64,000 nt of DNA from Plasmopara viticola. Its lineage: Eukaryota > Oomycota > Peronosporomycetes > Peronosporales > Peronosporaceae. A program made the position numbers and the translations under genes. The notes beneath the pieces are model-generated. The model was not told the DNA's origin. It was given only the letters and a program-made list of their open reading frames with translations, and did no database searches. Positions 21,841-32,241 of this stretch are shown here, one piece after another. How positions within the stretch are numbered: position 1 is the first letter of the stretch; each line of letters starts with the position of its first letter. The stretch spans positions 124,001-188,000 of the forward strand of contig MBPM02000058.1 of assembly GCA_001695595.3 (NCBI GenBank), given 5' to 3'.

Positions 21841-22194
21841 GAATGGCGTATTATATAGTGCATGGCAAAAGCAAGAACATCGTGATAAGCACCAGTTTCT
21901 AGTTCAGTAAAAGACTTTGGAATTACTTCATGCTGACTTTATTTGCGTTGTTGGGTTTGTCACTCGCGGTTTCAAGCCCAGATGTATAGTAATTAATAAT
22001 GCAAATACTATATTAGCAATGTGAAAAAAAAGCGCAATCACTGCTCCGGAATAAGCTAATTTACCGACTTTAACGTTAAAAAGCGCTTACGGGCAGCTTG
22101 TTCACATTTCTTTTATTGTAGTGCCAGTTCCACATTATAAAACCTTGTGTTTTTTTTATTTCGTCGAATGGGACCAGGGCGCCGCGCTTCTCCA
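21841..22194. other. Intergenic spacer
   Basis: AT-rich DNA between the transposon cluster and the AT-hook gene. I see no gene in it; the last ~60 bp form the likely promoter of the next gene. Confidence 0.45.
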
Positions 22195-22213
22195 CTCATT
22201 ATTGGATTTTAAT
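22195..22213 (+). promoter_or_regulatory. Initiator-like site of the AT-hook gene
   Basis: CTCATTATT is followed by GGATTTTAAT, 38-56 bp before the ATG at 22251. It resembles the oomycete initiator plus flanking element. The start site is an inference from motif and distance. Confidence 0.4.
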
Positions 22214-22250
22214 CCGCTTGGCGGCCAACGACAGGAAGAAATCCCCCCCC

Positions 22251-23252
22251 ATGTCGGATGAGGGCAAGCCGGCGGAAGACCCATCCAAGGGTGGGAGCGA
22301 CTTGGCGCAGCAGCACCAAGCTCTTCTGCAGCAGCAGCTCCAACAGCAGCAATTGCAACTCCTTCAGCTTCAACAGCAGCAAATTCAAAGCTTGGCTAAT
22401 CAGAACATGAATCCTGCTGACCTGGCCGCGCTGCAACAACAGCAGCTTGCCCTTCTCATGATGCCCATGCTTCCACTGATGATGCCGCTGCAGCAGCAGA
22501 CGCTCATGGCGTCTTCATCAGCTACAGCGGCGTCTGAGGAAACTGCGACGCCATCTGCTGAGACGACAACGACATCCGACGAGGCTGCTGAGTCTGTACC
22601 CGGAGGCGACGCCTCGCCAACGTACCAACCGGCTACTGCCGAGTCATTGGGTCTCACACCGCCGTTCATGGGGACTGATGGATTTGGACTGCTTTCAGGA
22701 GCTTCCAATGCTCCACTGAACATGGAGGAGGTACCCAAGCGCAAGCGAGGTCGGCCGCCGAAAAAAGATGTGGCAGCACGAGCCAAGGCAGAGGCAGAAA
22801 AGACACTCAAGCAGCAATTTCCCATGTGGGGATACGGCCTGCCAATGCCGTTAATTCCTGGCTTTTCAGGCATCCTTCCGGGTATGTCCAATCCTGGCGC
22901 TGTCGTCAGGGATCACTCTGTGATGGAGGATCAGATGATAAAGGAAGAAGACGTAGACACTGAGCCCTCTGCCAAAATGGCCAAAAAGAAGCAGCGCGGG
23001 ACAGGAAAACCTCGAGGTCGACCACGCACGCGCCCTCGCCCCGGTGAAATCATTCGCCGGGTCAAACCGCTCCCGATCGCACCTGCAAACTATTCAGTCA
23101 TGTATAACTATTCACTCTCTAGTTTGGCGCAAAAGAGCGCAGAGTTGAGCGCTGATGGGACCTCGGTAGATGCAGAAAGTAAGGTGGACGGACAGGATGA
23201 GAATCGCTTGGCGCCATTGAGCGCGTCGTTGCTATCCGGAGAGCACGAGTAA
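22251..23252 (+). CDS. Gln-rich AT-hook DNA-binding protein
   Basis: A single exon of 333 residues from the ATG at 22251 (MSDEGKPAEDPSKGG). The frame is open upstream to a TTG, but no earlier ATG is present. Residues ~20-90 are Gln/Leu-rich (QALLQQQLQQQQ), typical of transactivation or coiled assemblies, then a Ser/Thr/Ala/Glu-rich linker. Two AT-hooks follow: KRKRGRPPKKD near residue 165 and KPRGRPRTRPRPG near 255, each with the RGRP core that binds the AT-rich minor groove. The C-terminal ANYSVMYNYSLSSLAQKSAE is not recognised. A chromatin or transcription role in the nucleus is inferred from the hooks; the family beyond that is unknown. It converges on RPC7, with 154 bp between stops. Confidence 0.75.
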   Translation: MSDEGKPAEDPSKGGSDLAQQHQALLQQQLQQQQLQLLQLQQQQIQSLANQNMNPADLAALQQQQLALLMMPMLPLMMPLQQQTLMASSSATAASEETATPSAETTTTSDEAAESVPGGDASPTYQPATAESLGLTPPFMGTDGFGLLSGASNAPLNMEEVPKRKRGRPPKKDVAARAKAEAEKTLKQQFPMWGYGLPMPLIPGFSGILPGMSNPGAVVRDHSVMEDQMIKEEDVDTEPSAKMAKKKQRGTGKPRGRPRTRPRPGEIIRRVKPLPIAPANYSVMYNYSLSSLAQKSAELSADGTSVDAESKVDGQDENRLAPLSASLLSGEHE

Positions 23253-23406
23253 TATTTGATAACTGCAATTTCATAATTGATGTCGTATTACTATAGCAAG
23301 TAATATTGATCTTTATAAATACTCTATTACCAAAGCAAGATTAATACAAAGCGTAATTTTGGGGCATCATTTAATCGACTGTTCTGCAAGGGTCCAACTC
23401 GATGCT

Positions 23407-24131
23407 CTAAAAGAAGACTTCTTCGTCGCCTTCGTTGCTAACTGCATCACTGTCATAGTAATCAAAGGTGTAGTCGTTCATGTCGTCACCCAAATCCTCT
23501 TCAATCTCGTCCATGTCACCATCGTCGGCAATCTGCTCTGCTGCCTTGGCTTTATCTGCTGCAATCTTTCTCTCCTGCTCTTCCAACGACTTGAACACAG
23601 TCTCAAATGCACGAGGCTGCATGATGCCGCGACCCGAGCCAGTCCCTGTCATTGTACGTACGCCACTGACTGAGTTGGCACGCAGCTCCTCCGGCACATA
23701 CACCTCGTTGTCCTTTTGTGTCTCTGGCACTGTCACATGCACAAAGGCTACCAAATCACTTGCATTGCGCCCACTTTTCGGGCCCATCCGGTCTCCTTCC
23801 CATGAATGGTACACATGCGCGAGCTTGTGGGCCAAGATACGCTGTCTCTGGATCAAATACGCATCACGATCGACGAGCGCGTCGGGCTGAGGCAGTTCCA
23901 TGGGAGGATAGAGTGCTCCACCAGCTTCGACCTGTTGAAGCAACAACGTTGAGCATTGATTAATTAGAAATGTAATAAAAGCTGCTAAAATAGTGATACT
24001 CGTACGTGCAGTTGCTCCATCTGAGTGTATGACAGCCCCAAGTCCTCGCGTGTTTCGTCCATAAGATCTGCTAGCATTGAGTCTCGGCTTCCACCGAAGC
24101 GCACGCGACCGCGGCCTCGTCCTCGACTCAT
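23407..24131 (-). CDS. RNA polymerase III subunit RPC7 (Rpc31-like)
   Basis: Exons 24131-24006 and 23931-23407 are split by a 74-nt phase-0 intron and give 216 residues. The protein opens MSRGRGRGRVRFGGSRDS, the Gly/Arg start seen in RPC7 proteins. It continues with TREDLGLSYTQMEQL, then the conserved ALYPPMELPQPDALVDRDAY followed by LIQRQRILAHKL. It ends in a long acidic tail (DMDEIEEDLGDDMNDYTFDY). Family members link the Pol III-specific RPC3/RPC6 subcomplex to the core and act in tRNA and 5S rRNA transcription. An ATG at 24167 in the same frame would add 12 residues; 24131 was chosen because MSRGRG is the family start. Pol III assignment rests on domain order, as this family is poorly conserved. 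Confidence 0.72.
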
Positions 24132-25223
24132 GGTGAATAGTAAGTCGGCGTCTTGATTACTTGCCAACCAAGTACAGATACTGCGTCATGGTAATATTTA
24201 GTATAAAAAGGTATAAAAATGAGTTGACTATGACATCGATGAACGGAATTATCTCCTCGTATACATTCTGTGACCGTTGCAAAGGCCTATTGTTATTTAA
24301 AAATAGCTTTCCGTGCACTACACCACAGTGCGTTGTGATTGTCATTGGCGCACGGTTGTATACCATAATATTGCCGAGCCAGCAAATGCAAACGCTTGCA
24401 CGTGGCACTATTCTGCTGTAAATAACGTGCTTGTTAGCTGTCGCTCTCACAAAATTGTTACGGCTCATTTGATTGTCGCGCTTTTTTTGAGAAAGCTGCC
24501 AGCTTCACCTACGACGTCGATGAATGCATATACCTTACTACAACTCTTGAGCGTCTCTGCATCATCCAATTGTTGAAAACTGAACCTCCCTGGCTCAGTG
24601 GGCTAAAGCAATGCCTTAGAGACACAGTATTAGAAGGCATCGATACCTTTGCCATTGATTCTGGCCTTCGTAAAATATCGGGTGGCAAAACAGGTTTTTC
24701 AGAGTTAAGTAGTACGTAACCTGCGTCAGAGCTTTTGTGCTGAACATTGCTGACTTCTTTGGTCCTATTGCCTCGAGAGACGAAGTCAATACTGGCACTT
24801 ATGGCCACTGCCCTAAACGAGCTTGCATTTTTAAGTGCAGTGTATCTGCGACGCCACCTGGATCGACGGGCTACAGTTACTGATCCTGAACTTTGAGCCC
24901 GTAGACGGTGGCCAAAGAGGAATCGTCTGCTTTCATGCGTAAGATTCATTTGTCAACGATGGATTCTGCATACTTGCAAAGCGTCTTAGATTAAACGTTG
25001 CGCAAACGTTACCTACTATGAGATCACTGGACATTAGATACACTGCCATACCAGAGTTCACGCGGAGCTTATAATTTGTCCCTGTAATTGGAATCAATGA
25101 ACTCATACAATATGTTAAAAATAATGACGCGGCATCATATAGTACTCGACTATTAAATTACTGAATCTCGATCAGTCTGATATAATTTTACTCGAAAAGT
25201 ACTACAATATTTACGTAAAATTC
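24132..25223. other. Intergenic, with one orphan open frame
   Basis: No conserved gene. The longest frame is 24509-24949 on the minus strand, 146 codons from a true ATG (MNLTHESRRFLFGHRLR). It is basic, has no signal peptide or membrane segment, and no neighbour or splice partner supports it. It could be chance or a decayed secreted-protein gene; I leave it as an unproven ORF. Confidence 0.35.
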
Positions 25224-26250
25224 TTAGCTAGACGTTTTATCTCCTGTGCAAACTTCGAGTCTCGCAGAAGTCTTCTCGGTAGTTAATGCTACTACGACAG
25301 GAACAGGGAATGGCGTATCCGGCTCAGATGCTGTAAAAGTGTTGTTCATGGCTCGCCCCGGGTGCGATCCACCCATATAAGACGGAAGGGACGACAGCGG
25401 GATACCATGATTCTGTGCAACCTCCAAAAACGGCTTCAAGTCTTTCTACATAGGGTAAAGCAACATCAGTCCAATGCGCTAGCTCAAATATAGTAGACCA
25501 AAGATACACGTACAAATACTTGAATCTTTTCACGCGTTTCCGGTTGAATAATCGTCGAGATCATCTTCCAAAAGCTGTAAAAAATGAACGGAGCGTTCAC
25601 GACGTACAGACTATGCAGTGTCTCTGGGTAGTAGAGCTGACCTACGTCAAAGATTGGCTACATAGATACACACTTGTAAGCCTTTAATCAAAAGGAATAT
25701 CATTGCAAATGGAAAATACCTTTAAGTAACTCAAGACTGACGGCGATACAAGCTTCATGCTAAGCCCTTGCAAGTCCACGATACACACGTGTTTATAGAC
25801 TCGCCGACCAAGTCGCTTTGAAATGGCCACTTTCTCCCATTGAATGCGTTCCATGTATTGCCATCGATGTGGAATGACTTCGTTGATACTCGAAAACGTC
25901 TTGAACAATCCGTCGACATTAATGTCACTGATCCGATCCACCGTAACAATGTGCCCTTCCGTATCTTCGCCATAGACGTAGGACGGCCAATGCTCATTGT
26001 ACAATTTCGACATGGGCAAGTCACGATTGAGAATAGTATCGACATCGTGAGTCGCACGTGCGTTCAAAATCTTCTTGGTCTCGGCAATCGTGATTTGCTG
26101 ACGGTTCTTCTTGACATTGGAATAGGCGCGAGCGACGCGAATGGCAAGGTCGTCGGTACATTTGTCCCCAAATTCAGCCTTGACAGCATCAAAGAAAAGC
26201 TGGTCTTCCGTCGAAAGAGGCTGACTCTCTTCATTTTCAAGCAACGACAT
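25224..26250 (-). CDS. CRAL-TRIO (Sec14-like) lipid-transfer domain protein
   Basis: Exons 26250-25720, 25657-25514 and 25445-25224 join in phase 0 across introns of 62 and 68 nt and give 298 residues. An N-terminal helical part (TEDQLFFDAVKAEFGDKC) leads into the CRAL-TRIO fold: YGEDTEGHIVTVDRISDINV, HVCIVDLQGLSMKLVSPSVL, then PIFDVGQLYYPETLHSLYVV, NAPFIFYSFWKMISTIIQPE and LSSLPSYMGG. These are the lipid-exchange pocket and the LP..YGG-type end of Sec14 proteins, which bind phosphatidylinositol or similar lipids at membranes. A Ser/Thr/Pro-rich tail follows. The start is uncertain: the frame stays open above 26250 but without an ATG, and a short intron could link it to an ATG at 26494. Confidence 0.78.
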
Positions 26251-26533
26251 GGTGCGCAGTTTCTTTCGTTTACTGCCAATTGACAAATGCCAGCTTGAAT
26301 GGTAATCGTCGTCAGTGTACGACCACAAAGCCACGTTGATGTCTTGGCGTTCTGACCCCAAGCAGCCAATAAGTCCACTCTATTAAGATGGGAACGGTTC
26401 GTACAAAAAAGAAGCTAAAAACAGACCATCCGGCTTCAAAAAGGGCTCTATTTATCTCAGTACACTGAACAGAACCCAGCCCTACTAAGTCCATGCTTGT
26501 GGGTTCTATTTTGGCCGAGAGGTTAACTCGAGG

Positions 26534-27265
26534 TTACAAACGCGTAATCTCCCAGTCCTCGACTGTTCGTTCTAGCACATCTTCAGGGGCCGTGTCGAAG
26601 GGGCCCGTTTCTGAATCCGACCACAAATTAAAGAGTCAGTCAGTACCTATCATGACAGGAAGGAAGCCAACGCAGGGACAACAAGGACGTACCTGTTCGT
26701 CGTGGGTTGTGGCGCTCCTTCAAGATCGCTGGCTTTTGAATGATCGTGCCAGTCTTTTTAGATACGCGCACCTTTTCCCCTTCATCCGTAAAGCGAATAG
26801 CAATCCGCGTGGGTTTGCCGATCGATGGGTCCACGAGGTTGACATTGCTGTAGTGAATAGGAGACGGCGATAGGTACGAGCGACCAGCAGCGGCAGGCGT
26901 TGCCTTCACGTAGCGATGCGACTGTAGATCGCAGTAGCGAAACGTTAGTTGACAAGGCCGTAGCTAGGACAGCGAGCCATTTGGAAGCTCCATTAGCAAC
27001 GTACCATGTTGACATTTTCGACAATCACCTTATTTAAATTGCGCACGACGCTCACAACCTCGCCCTGCTTGCCTTTATGGGGTCCGGCAATGATTTCAAC
27101 CTGCATGTATAACGTCAACAGATGCTATTCTATCCATCTCACGTGTAAAAGCGCAATACCTCGCACCTTGTCACCACGATAGATGTGCCAAGTCTTGATC
27201 AAGTCAATTGGTTTCTTCTTCGCGCGTGGACCGCGACGGAACGCAAGCGGAATGCGCGTTGCCAT
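26534..27265 (-). CDS. Mitochondrial large-subunit ribosomal protein uL24m
   Basis: Exons 27265-27167, 27100-27005, 26921-26693 and 26610-26534 join to 166 residues (introns 66, 83 and 82 nt). It starts MATRIPLAFRRGPRAKKKP, a basic presequence-like start. The KOW motif reads YRGDKVEIIAGPHKGKQGEV, followed by VVRNLNKVIVENVNM, as in L24 of bacteria and mitochondria. The conserved YSNVNLVDPSIGKPTRIAIR and KVRVSKKTGTIIQKP follow. The end TVEDWEITRL resembles the eukaryotic uL24m C-terminal extension. uL24 is an early assembly protein of the large subunit near the exit tunnel. Although the C-terminus lies in a separate short exon, phase and sequence agree. Confidence 0.87.
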
Positions 27266-27445
27266 CGGTACGTTTTCCTGTCCACACACGTACACGGGAC
27301 CCGCTCTGCGTTACGATTGGACAAAACTATTGCTGCGTACGATGCTTACTCGTTGAAAATAGGACGTTATATAAGCTTGGTGACTCGCTGAAATTAAGGC
27401 AGAAGAAAACCTTGGGCTCTTCGCTCCAGCCATAGAAGATCATCG

Positions 27446-28213
27446 ATGGCTGACGTCGCAGAGACGCAGAAGCTTTCACCCGTTGGCGATGCCGCTGTGA
27501 CCACACCTGCTGTCCCCGATGACGTGGCGGCGATGTTTGACTTGAAGAAAAGAAAGAAGAAATCGAAAAAGGTGAAGAAAGAGGTAGGTCGAGTACAATA
27601 GGATCTATTGGGACGAAAGAGCAATCTAAACATACAATGATGCACTTAGAAAAAAGAAAAGGCGGACAAGGAGGAAGACACTGCGGATGCTGTGCCGGAC
27701 ACCAACTCGGTCTTGGTCCAAGATCCCGCTACGTATTCGTACAAGGACGAGCTTTTGGCACGAATCATGGCAAAATTGCATGAGAATAACCCCGAGTTGA
27801 CGGATCGCAAGCGACACACGATGAAACCGCCTCAATTGATGCGAGTTGGGACCAAAAAGACCTTATGGGTGAATTTCCAAGAGATTTGTCAAATGATGCA
27901 CCGGTCCCCCGAGCACGTGCTCCAGTTTACGCTCGCCGAGCTCGGTACCGAAGGCTCGATCGATGGGAACCAGCGGCTCGTGATTCGTGGTCGCTATGTC
28001 CCAAAGTACATTGAATCGCTGCTACGCAAATACATTACCGAGTACGTATCGTGCCAAATGTGCCGCTCGCCCAACACGACGCTTACGCGGGACTCGGTGA
28101 GCCGTCTCTACTTTGTGCATTGCCAAGACTGCGGCTCGTCGCGGTCGGTAGCTGCCATTCGCTCGGGTTTCCACGCTGCTACGCGTGCTGATAGAAGGGC
28201 TGCCCGGAAGTAA
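27446..28213 (+). CDS. EIF2S2: Translation initiation factor eIF2 subunit beta
   Basis: Exons 27446-27583 and 27650-28213 (66-nt intron, phase 0) give 233 residues. A lysine block spans the junction (KKRKKKSKKVKKE then KKEK), but the three separated K-boxes of yeast and animal eIF2-beta are not seen. The core carries YKDELLARIMAKLHENNPEL, TKKTLWVNFQEICQMMHRSP, HVLQFTLAELGTEGSIDGNQ and the C2-C2 zinc finger CQMCRSPNTTLTRDS..CQDCGS. The protein is part of the eIF2 GTPase complex that brings initiator tRNA to the 40S subunit, and the K-boxes contact eIF2B and eIF5. The size is smaller than animal versions (~330) because the N-terminus is short. Confidence 0.93.
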
Positions 28214-28372
28214 GCCATACGGTTCCGCTGCTCCCTTGCGTTATGCGCAGCGTGTAAGGGAGACAAGGAACGTTAGAGTCAAAGTGAACACTTGGAGTTA
28301 TGGCACTAGCGTAGAACAAACCTCTAGTTGGATTTATTGCATAGAGGATCTTTTCGTGGTTAACATTGTTCT
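28214..28372. terminator. Convergent 3' ends of eIF2-beta and the RRM-CCCH-B-box gene
   Basis: 159 bp lie between the two stop codons, so both mRNAs must end here. No stem-loop stands out; eukaryotic poly(A) signals are not decisive by eye. Confidence 0.3.
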
Positions 28373-30560
28373 TTAAAGTTGCTTATGACAGCGTTTAATC
28401 TTTTTAGACTGGTGCTTGGCTCCAGTGTCTACGGAACCACGCTTCTTGTCATCACGGCGTGAAATGATAATATGACGCTCGAGTCCAGAGCCAACGCTTT
28501 CGTGGGCAAGACCAAGACGCTCTGCACAGTCGTGAGCTAGCAGTCGTTCGAATCCGTTCAAAGTGGCGTCCAGATGCAGCTCGTTACAATCACTTGAGTC
28601 ATTAAAAGCTTCGATCTTTTTCACCAAAGTGTGGGAGCTGCCCGTTGATATACCGACTCCCTTTTGATTACGTTTTGAAGCTTGAAGAGTAGATTGTGAC
28701 GGCTTGGTAGTGGGTTGAGCCGACGGCAGTTCATCTTCAGACGAAGCCAAAGAGTCAGAAGTGGAGACACGTTGCTTTTTAAGGCGGTGAGTTGACACAG
28801 CCTTCGATGCCACCTTCTTTGTCTTTTTTACAACTGGTTCACAAGAGGTATCAGTGTTGGAAGCGCTTTGAGCTTCATCTTGTGAATCTTCGTCGGACTC
28901 GGATGAAAGGTCTGCTTTCAGGGCTGAAACACGTGCTGAGTTTGGTCTCAAAGCTTCATCATTTTGCTCTGGCACACACGGATGTTGTGGAGTACCGCTG
29001 TTCGAAGGAACGGATTCTGGTTTGTCGTCTTCAAAGCCATCGTCCGATTCCGTGTCAAACGCTGTCGTCGTCGGTTCCGCCTCGTCGTCCGAAGTGATGT
29101 GTGCTGTACTTGACTGCACGTCTTCGTCTTCTGCCTCGGACGAGTCCGACGAGAACTCAAGCTTTGGAATGCTTTCAACGTATGATACAGGTACCGCAGC
29201 ACCTTCCACGACACTAACTTTTGTCGTCTTTTCATACTGTTTTATCAGTGCCTCTAATTCCTTGCCTATCTTCTCCCCTTTTGCAATCTCAGTCCTGGTC
29301 GACAGTTTGACACGAACGTGTTTTCGCAAGCATTTAAACTTGTGCACACTAACATCACACGAGGCACAGAACACAACGTCGCATTGTTCACATTGCACAC
29401 TGGCCGGATTCGTCTCGCACTCGCCACAAGGAGGCATCGTTCGAAGTGGCGGCAGCTTGATTCGCTCGTGCTTTGCCATCACGCGTGCTTGGTGCACAAT
29501 GGAGTCGCATTCGGCGCAGTAAAGCGAGTTGTCGCACTTTGCACACTGCCACACGGCAACACCAGGCTTGTCACACTCGATACATGTATACGTCTCGGCG
29601 TCTTGGTCAGGGATCTCTTTCTTCACCACTTCCTTTTTAACAGCAACAGGAGCTCGAGCTGCCTTTGCCTTTTTCGGCGCAAGAGCCGCTGGAGTCGAAT
29701 GAATATACTTGCAAGCGTCGCCACGACTGCACACATTGTTCAAGTAAAACTGACACAGTTTTGCAGCTTTTCCCGCTGGCACCTTTTCTTTTGCAAGCCC
29801 CAAGACATGTGCAAACGTACAAGCTAATCCTGTCGCACAATACCCACGTGAAAAGTGACGGCAAAGTTTTGTGGGTGGAATCGTTTCAGCCACTGATGGT
29901 ACAGCGACTGCTTCCACTGGGTTTTTCGATTCCTTCCCTGTCAACGTGGGTGGAATTGTTTCAGCCACTGATGGTACAGCGACAGCTTCCACTGGGTTTT
30001 TCGATGCCTTCCCTGTCAACGTGGGTGGAATTGTTTCAGCCACTGTTGGTACAGCGACTGATTTTATTGGGTTTTTCGATTTCTTCCTTGTCAACGTCTT
30101 CTTTTTCAATTCCCGGATCGGTTTTGTAGCACTCGAAGCCGGGAGCGCGTACATGGCATTGTCAGTGACGTGATAATACTTGCACCGATCGCCTTGGCGA
30201 CAAATGCCAGCAGCAAACCCACGACAGGGCTCGGTGGTCTTTCGAAACTTGCGTTGTAGCGCCACTTTGAGCGTTTTTCCGAACACGACAGCGCCATTCG
30301 TGGCTTCTACGGCCTTGAGTGCGTGCGTTCTTTGGTCAAAAATCACGTGCCTGCAGGATTCACGACAAGTGGCGTTAGCATGAGGCCTTGATACTTACGC
30401 AAGCCATGAAAGGTTGGTTAACGCACGCCGAGTTGGTCTTGTTGTGTCGAATGCGCACAATGGGGCCGTATGAACTGTACATTTTCCTGAGAATGTCTTC
30501 GGACAGTTCCTTGCCAACGCCCGAGAGCACGACGGTCGCTTCGTTGCCACTAGTCGGCAT
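28373..30560 (-). CDS. RRM, three CCCH zinc fingers and two B-boxes in one protein
   Basis: Exons 30560-30427 and 30350-28373 are joined by a 76-nt intron in phase 2 and give 703 residues. The junction restores the RRM RNP1 strand (TNSAHVIF); RNP2 is VVLSGV near residue 10. CCCH fingers, all C-x7-C-x5-C-x3-H, are PCRGFAAGICRQGDRCKYYH (86-106), LCRHFSRGYCATGLACTFAH and LCQFYLNNVCSRGDACKYIH. Between the first and second lie three 25-residue repeats (KNPVEAVAVPSVAETIPPTL type). Two B-box fingers follow: CIECDKPGVAVWQCAKCDNS..H and CGECETNPASVQCEQCDVVF..H. The long C-terminal part is acidic, Ser-rich and basic at the end. The set suggests RNA binding with a zinc scaffold. I know no named protein with this order, so the function is open. 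Confidence 0.75.
29871..30095 (-). repeat. Three 75-bp in-frame tandem repeats
   Basis: Units start at 29871, 29946 and 30021, each beginning GTGGGTGGAAT, and encode the 25-residue repeats of the RRM-CCCH protein. The first two units are nearly identical, the third has diverged in its second half, which points to a recent duplication inside the coding region. Confidence 0.85.
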
Positions 30561-30661
30561 GGTGCCGGTGCTCGAATGAAGCCATTGGCTGGCAAACGGT
30601 GATAGTCATTCGAGCGAGGTACTTTAGCGACTGAATAGTAATAGGTGTCTCTAAAGCACCG

Positions 30662-31211
30662 ATGGAAGATGGTGATCGTAGTGCGGTCTTGCAAAAGCGA
30701 CCGAGGTCAGTGGAGGAGGACGATGAGGAGATAGAGAATAAAGCAGACAAGGCGCAACTAAGTAGTGAGACGAGCGACGAGAAGAATGGGGACAATGTGG
30801 ACGAACACGAGTCGAACGCTCCATCGTCGACTGGTGCGGAAACGGAAGGGGATGACAGTGAAGTGGACGAGGAGGAGATTTTGGTGGTATTGGAGCTATG
30901 TGACTTTAAGAATCATCCATTGTTTGATGACTACAATGCTGCCACGCTTGAGGTGCGTGAAACTGATCGATACCAGTGGAGGTGGAAGCTGATGGTGGAC
31001 GTTTGTGCTACTGACTGAAAAGGGCATTGACACGGCCAAGCCGATGCTGAAGATTGGCGAGTATGAATTGCATGGACAACTTGAAGAGACGGTTGGCACG
31101 ACGTACTTTTATGATACAGATACATCCAAAGTGCCGGACAAGAAATACCAATTCGCAGGCCAGACCATTAAAAAGATCAAGTTTACTATTGCACCACCGG
31201 AAGATGTGTAA
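30662..31211 (+). CDS. TFIIIC triple-barrel subunit (GTF3C6/Tfc7-like)
   Basis: Exons 30662-30952 and 31023-31211 with a 70-nt phase-0 intron give 159 residues. The first ~75 residues are acidic and disordered (EEDDEEIENKADKAQ). The rest matches the TFIIIC sub6 domain: EEILVVLELCDFKN, then GIDTAKPMLKIGEYELHGQL and EETVGTTYFYDTD, ending FAGQTIKKIKFTIAPPE. The domain forms a beta barrel that pairs with the large tau95/GTF3C5 subunit to recognise tRNA gene promoters. The intron is placed to keep LEGIDT; an alternative acceptor would keep a few more residues. It is divergent from the RRM-CCCH gene (101 bp between starts) and convergent with NDUFS8. Confidence 0.75.
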
Positions 31212-31390
31212 ATTATACCACAACGTGTACTGTACTTGTATGAAACCTTTGATCTTCTTAGAACTATAAGAAATTATCTTGAAAAAAATAAAAAAGGTCT
31301 GAAAGACCTAAAATTTTTGCACTTTATTATTGCACAGATGGACAATTGTTTGCAACTTAAACTTACGGCCGTTCCTCTGTTGCGTCTGCG

Positions 31391-32175
<785 letters not shown>

Positions 32176-32241
32176 CGCCTTCTCAAACTATTAGTAGTCT
32201 GCTTTAAGAGCCGCTCGTCGTTCGAGTGACCTTAGCGCAAC

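Noticed and set aside
22209..22891. Leu-rich and Cys-rich frames antisense to the AT-hook gene
   Set aside because: They mirror the CAG-rich poly-Gln codons and an Ala/Ser linker.
26312..26494. Upstream first exon of the CRAL-TRIO gene from an ATG at 26494
   Set aside because: It needs a very short intron with a weak acceptor, and the peptide shows no family feature; kept only as a possibility in the gene entry.
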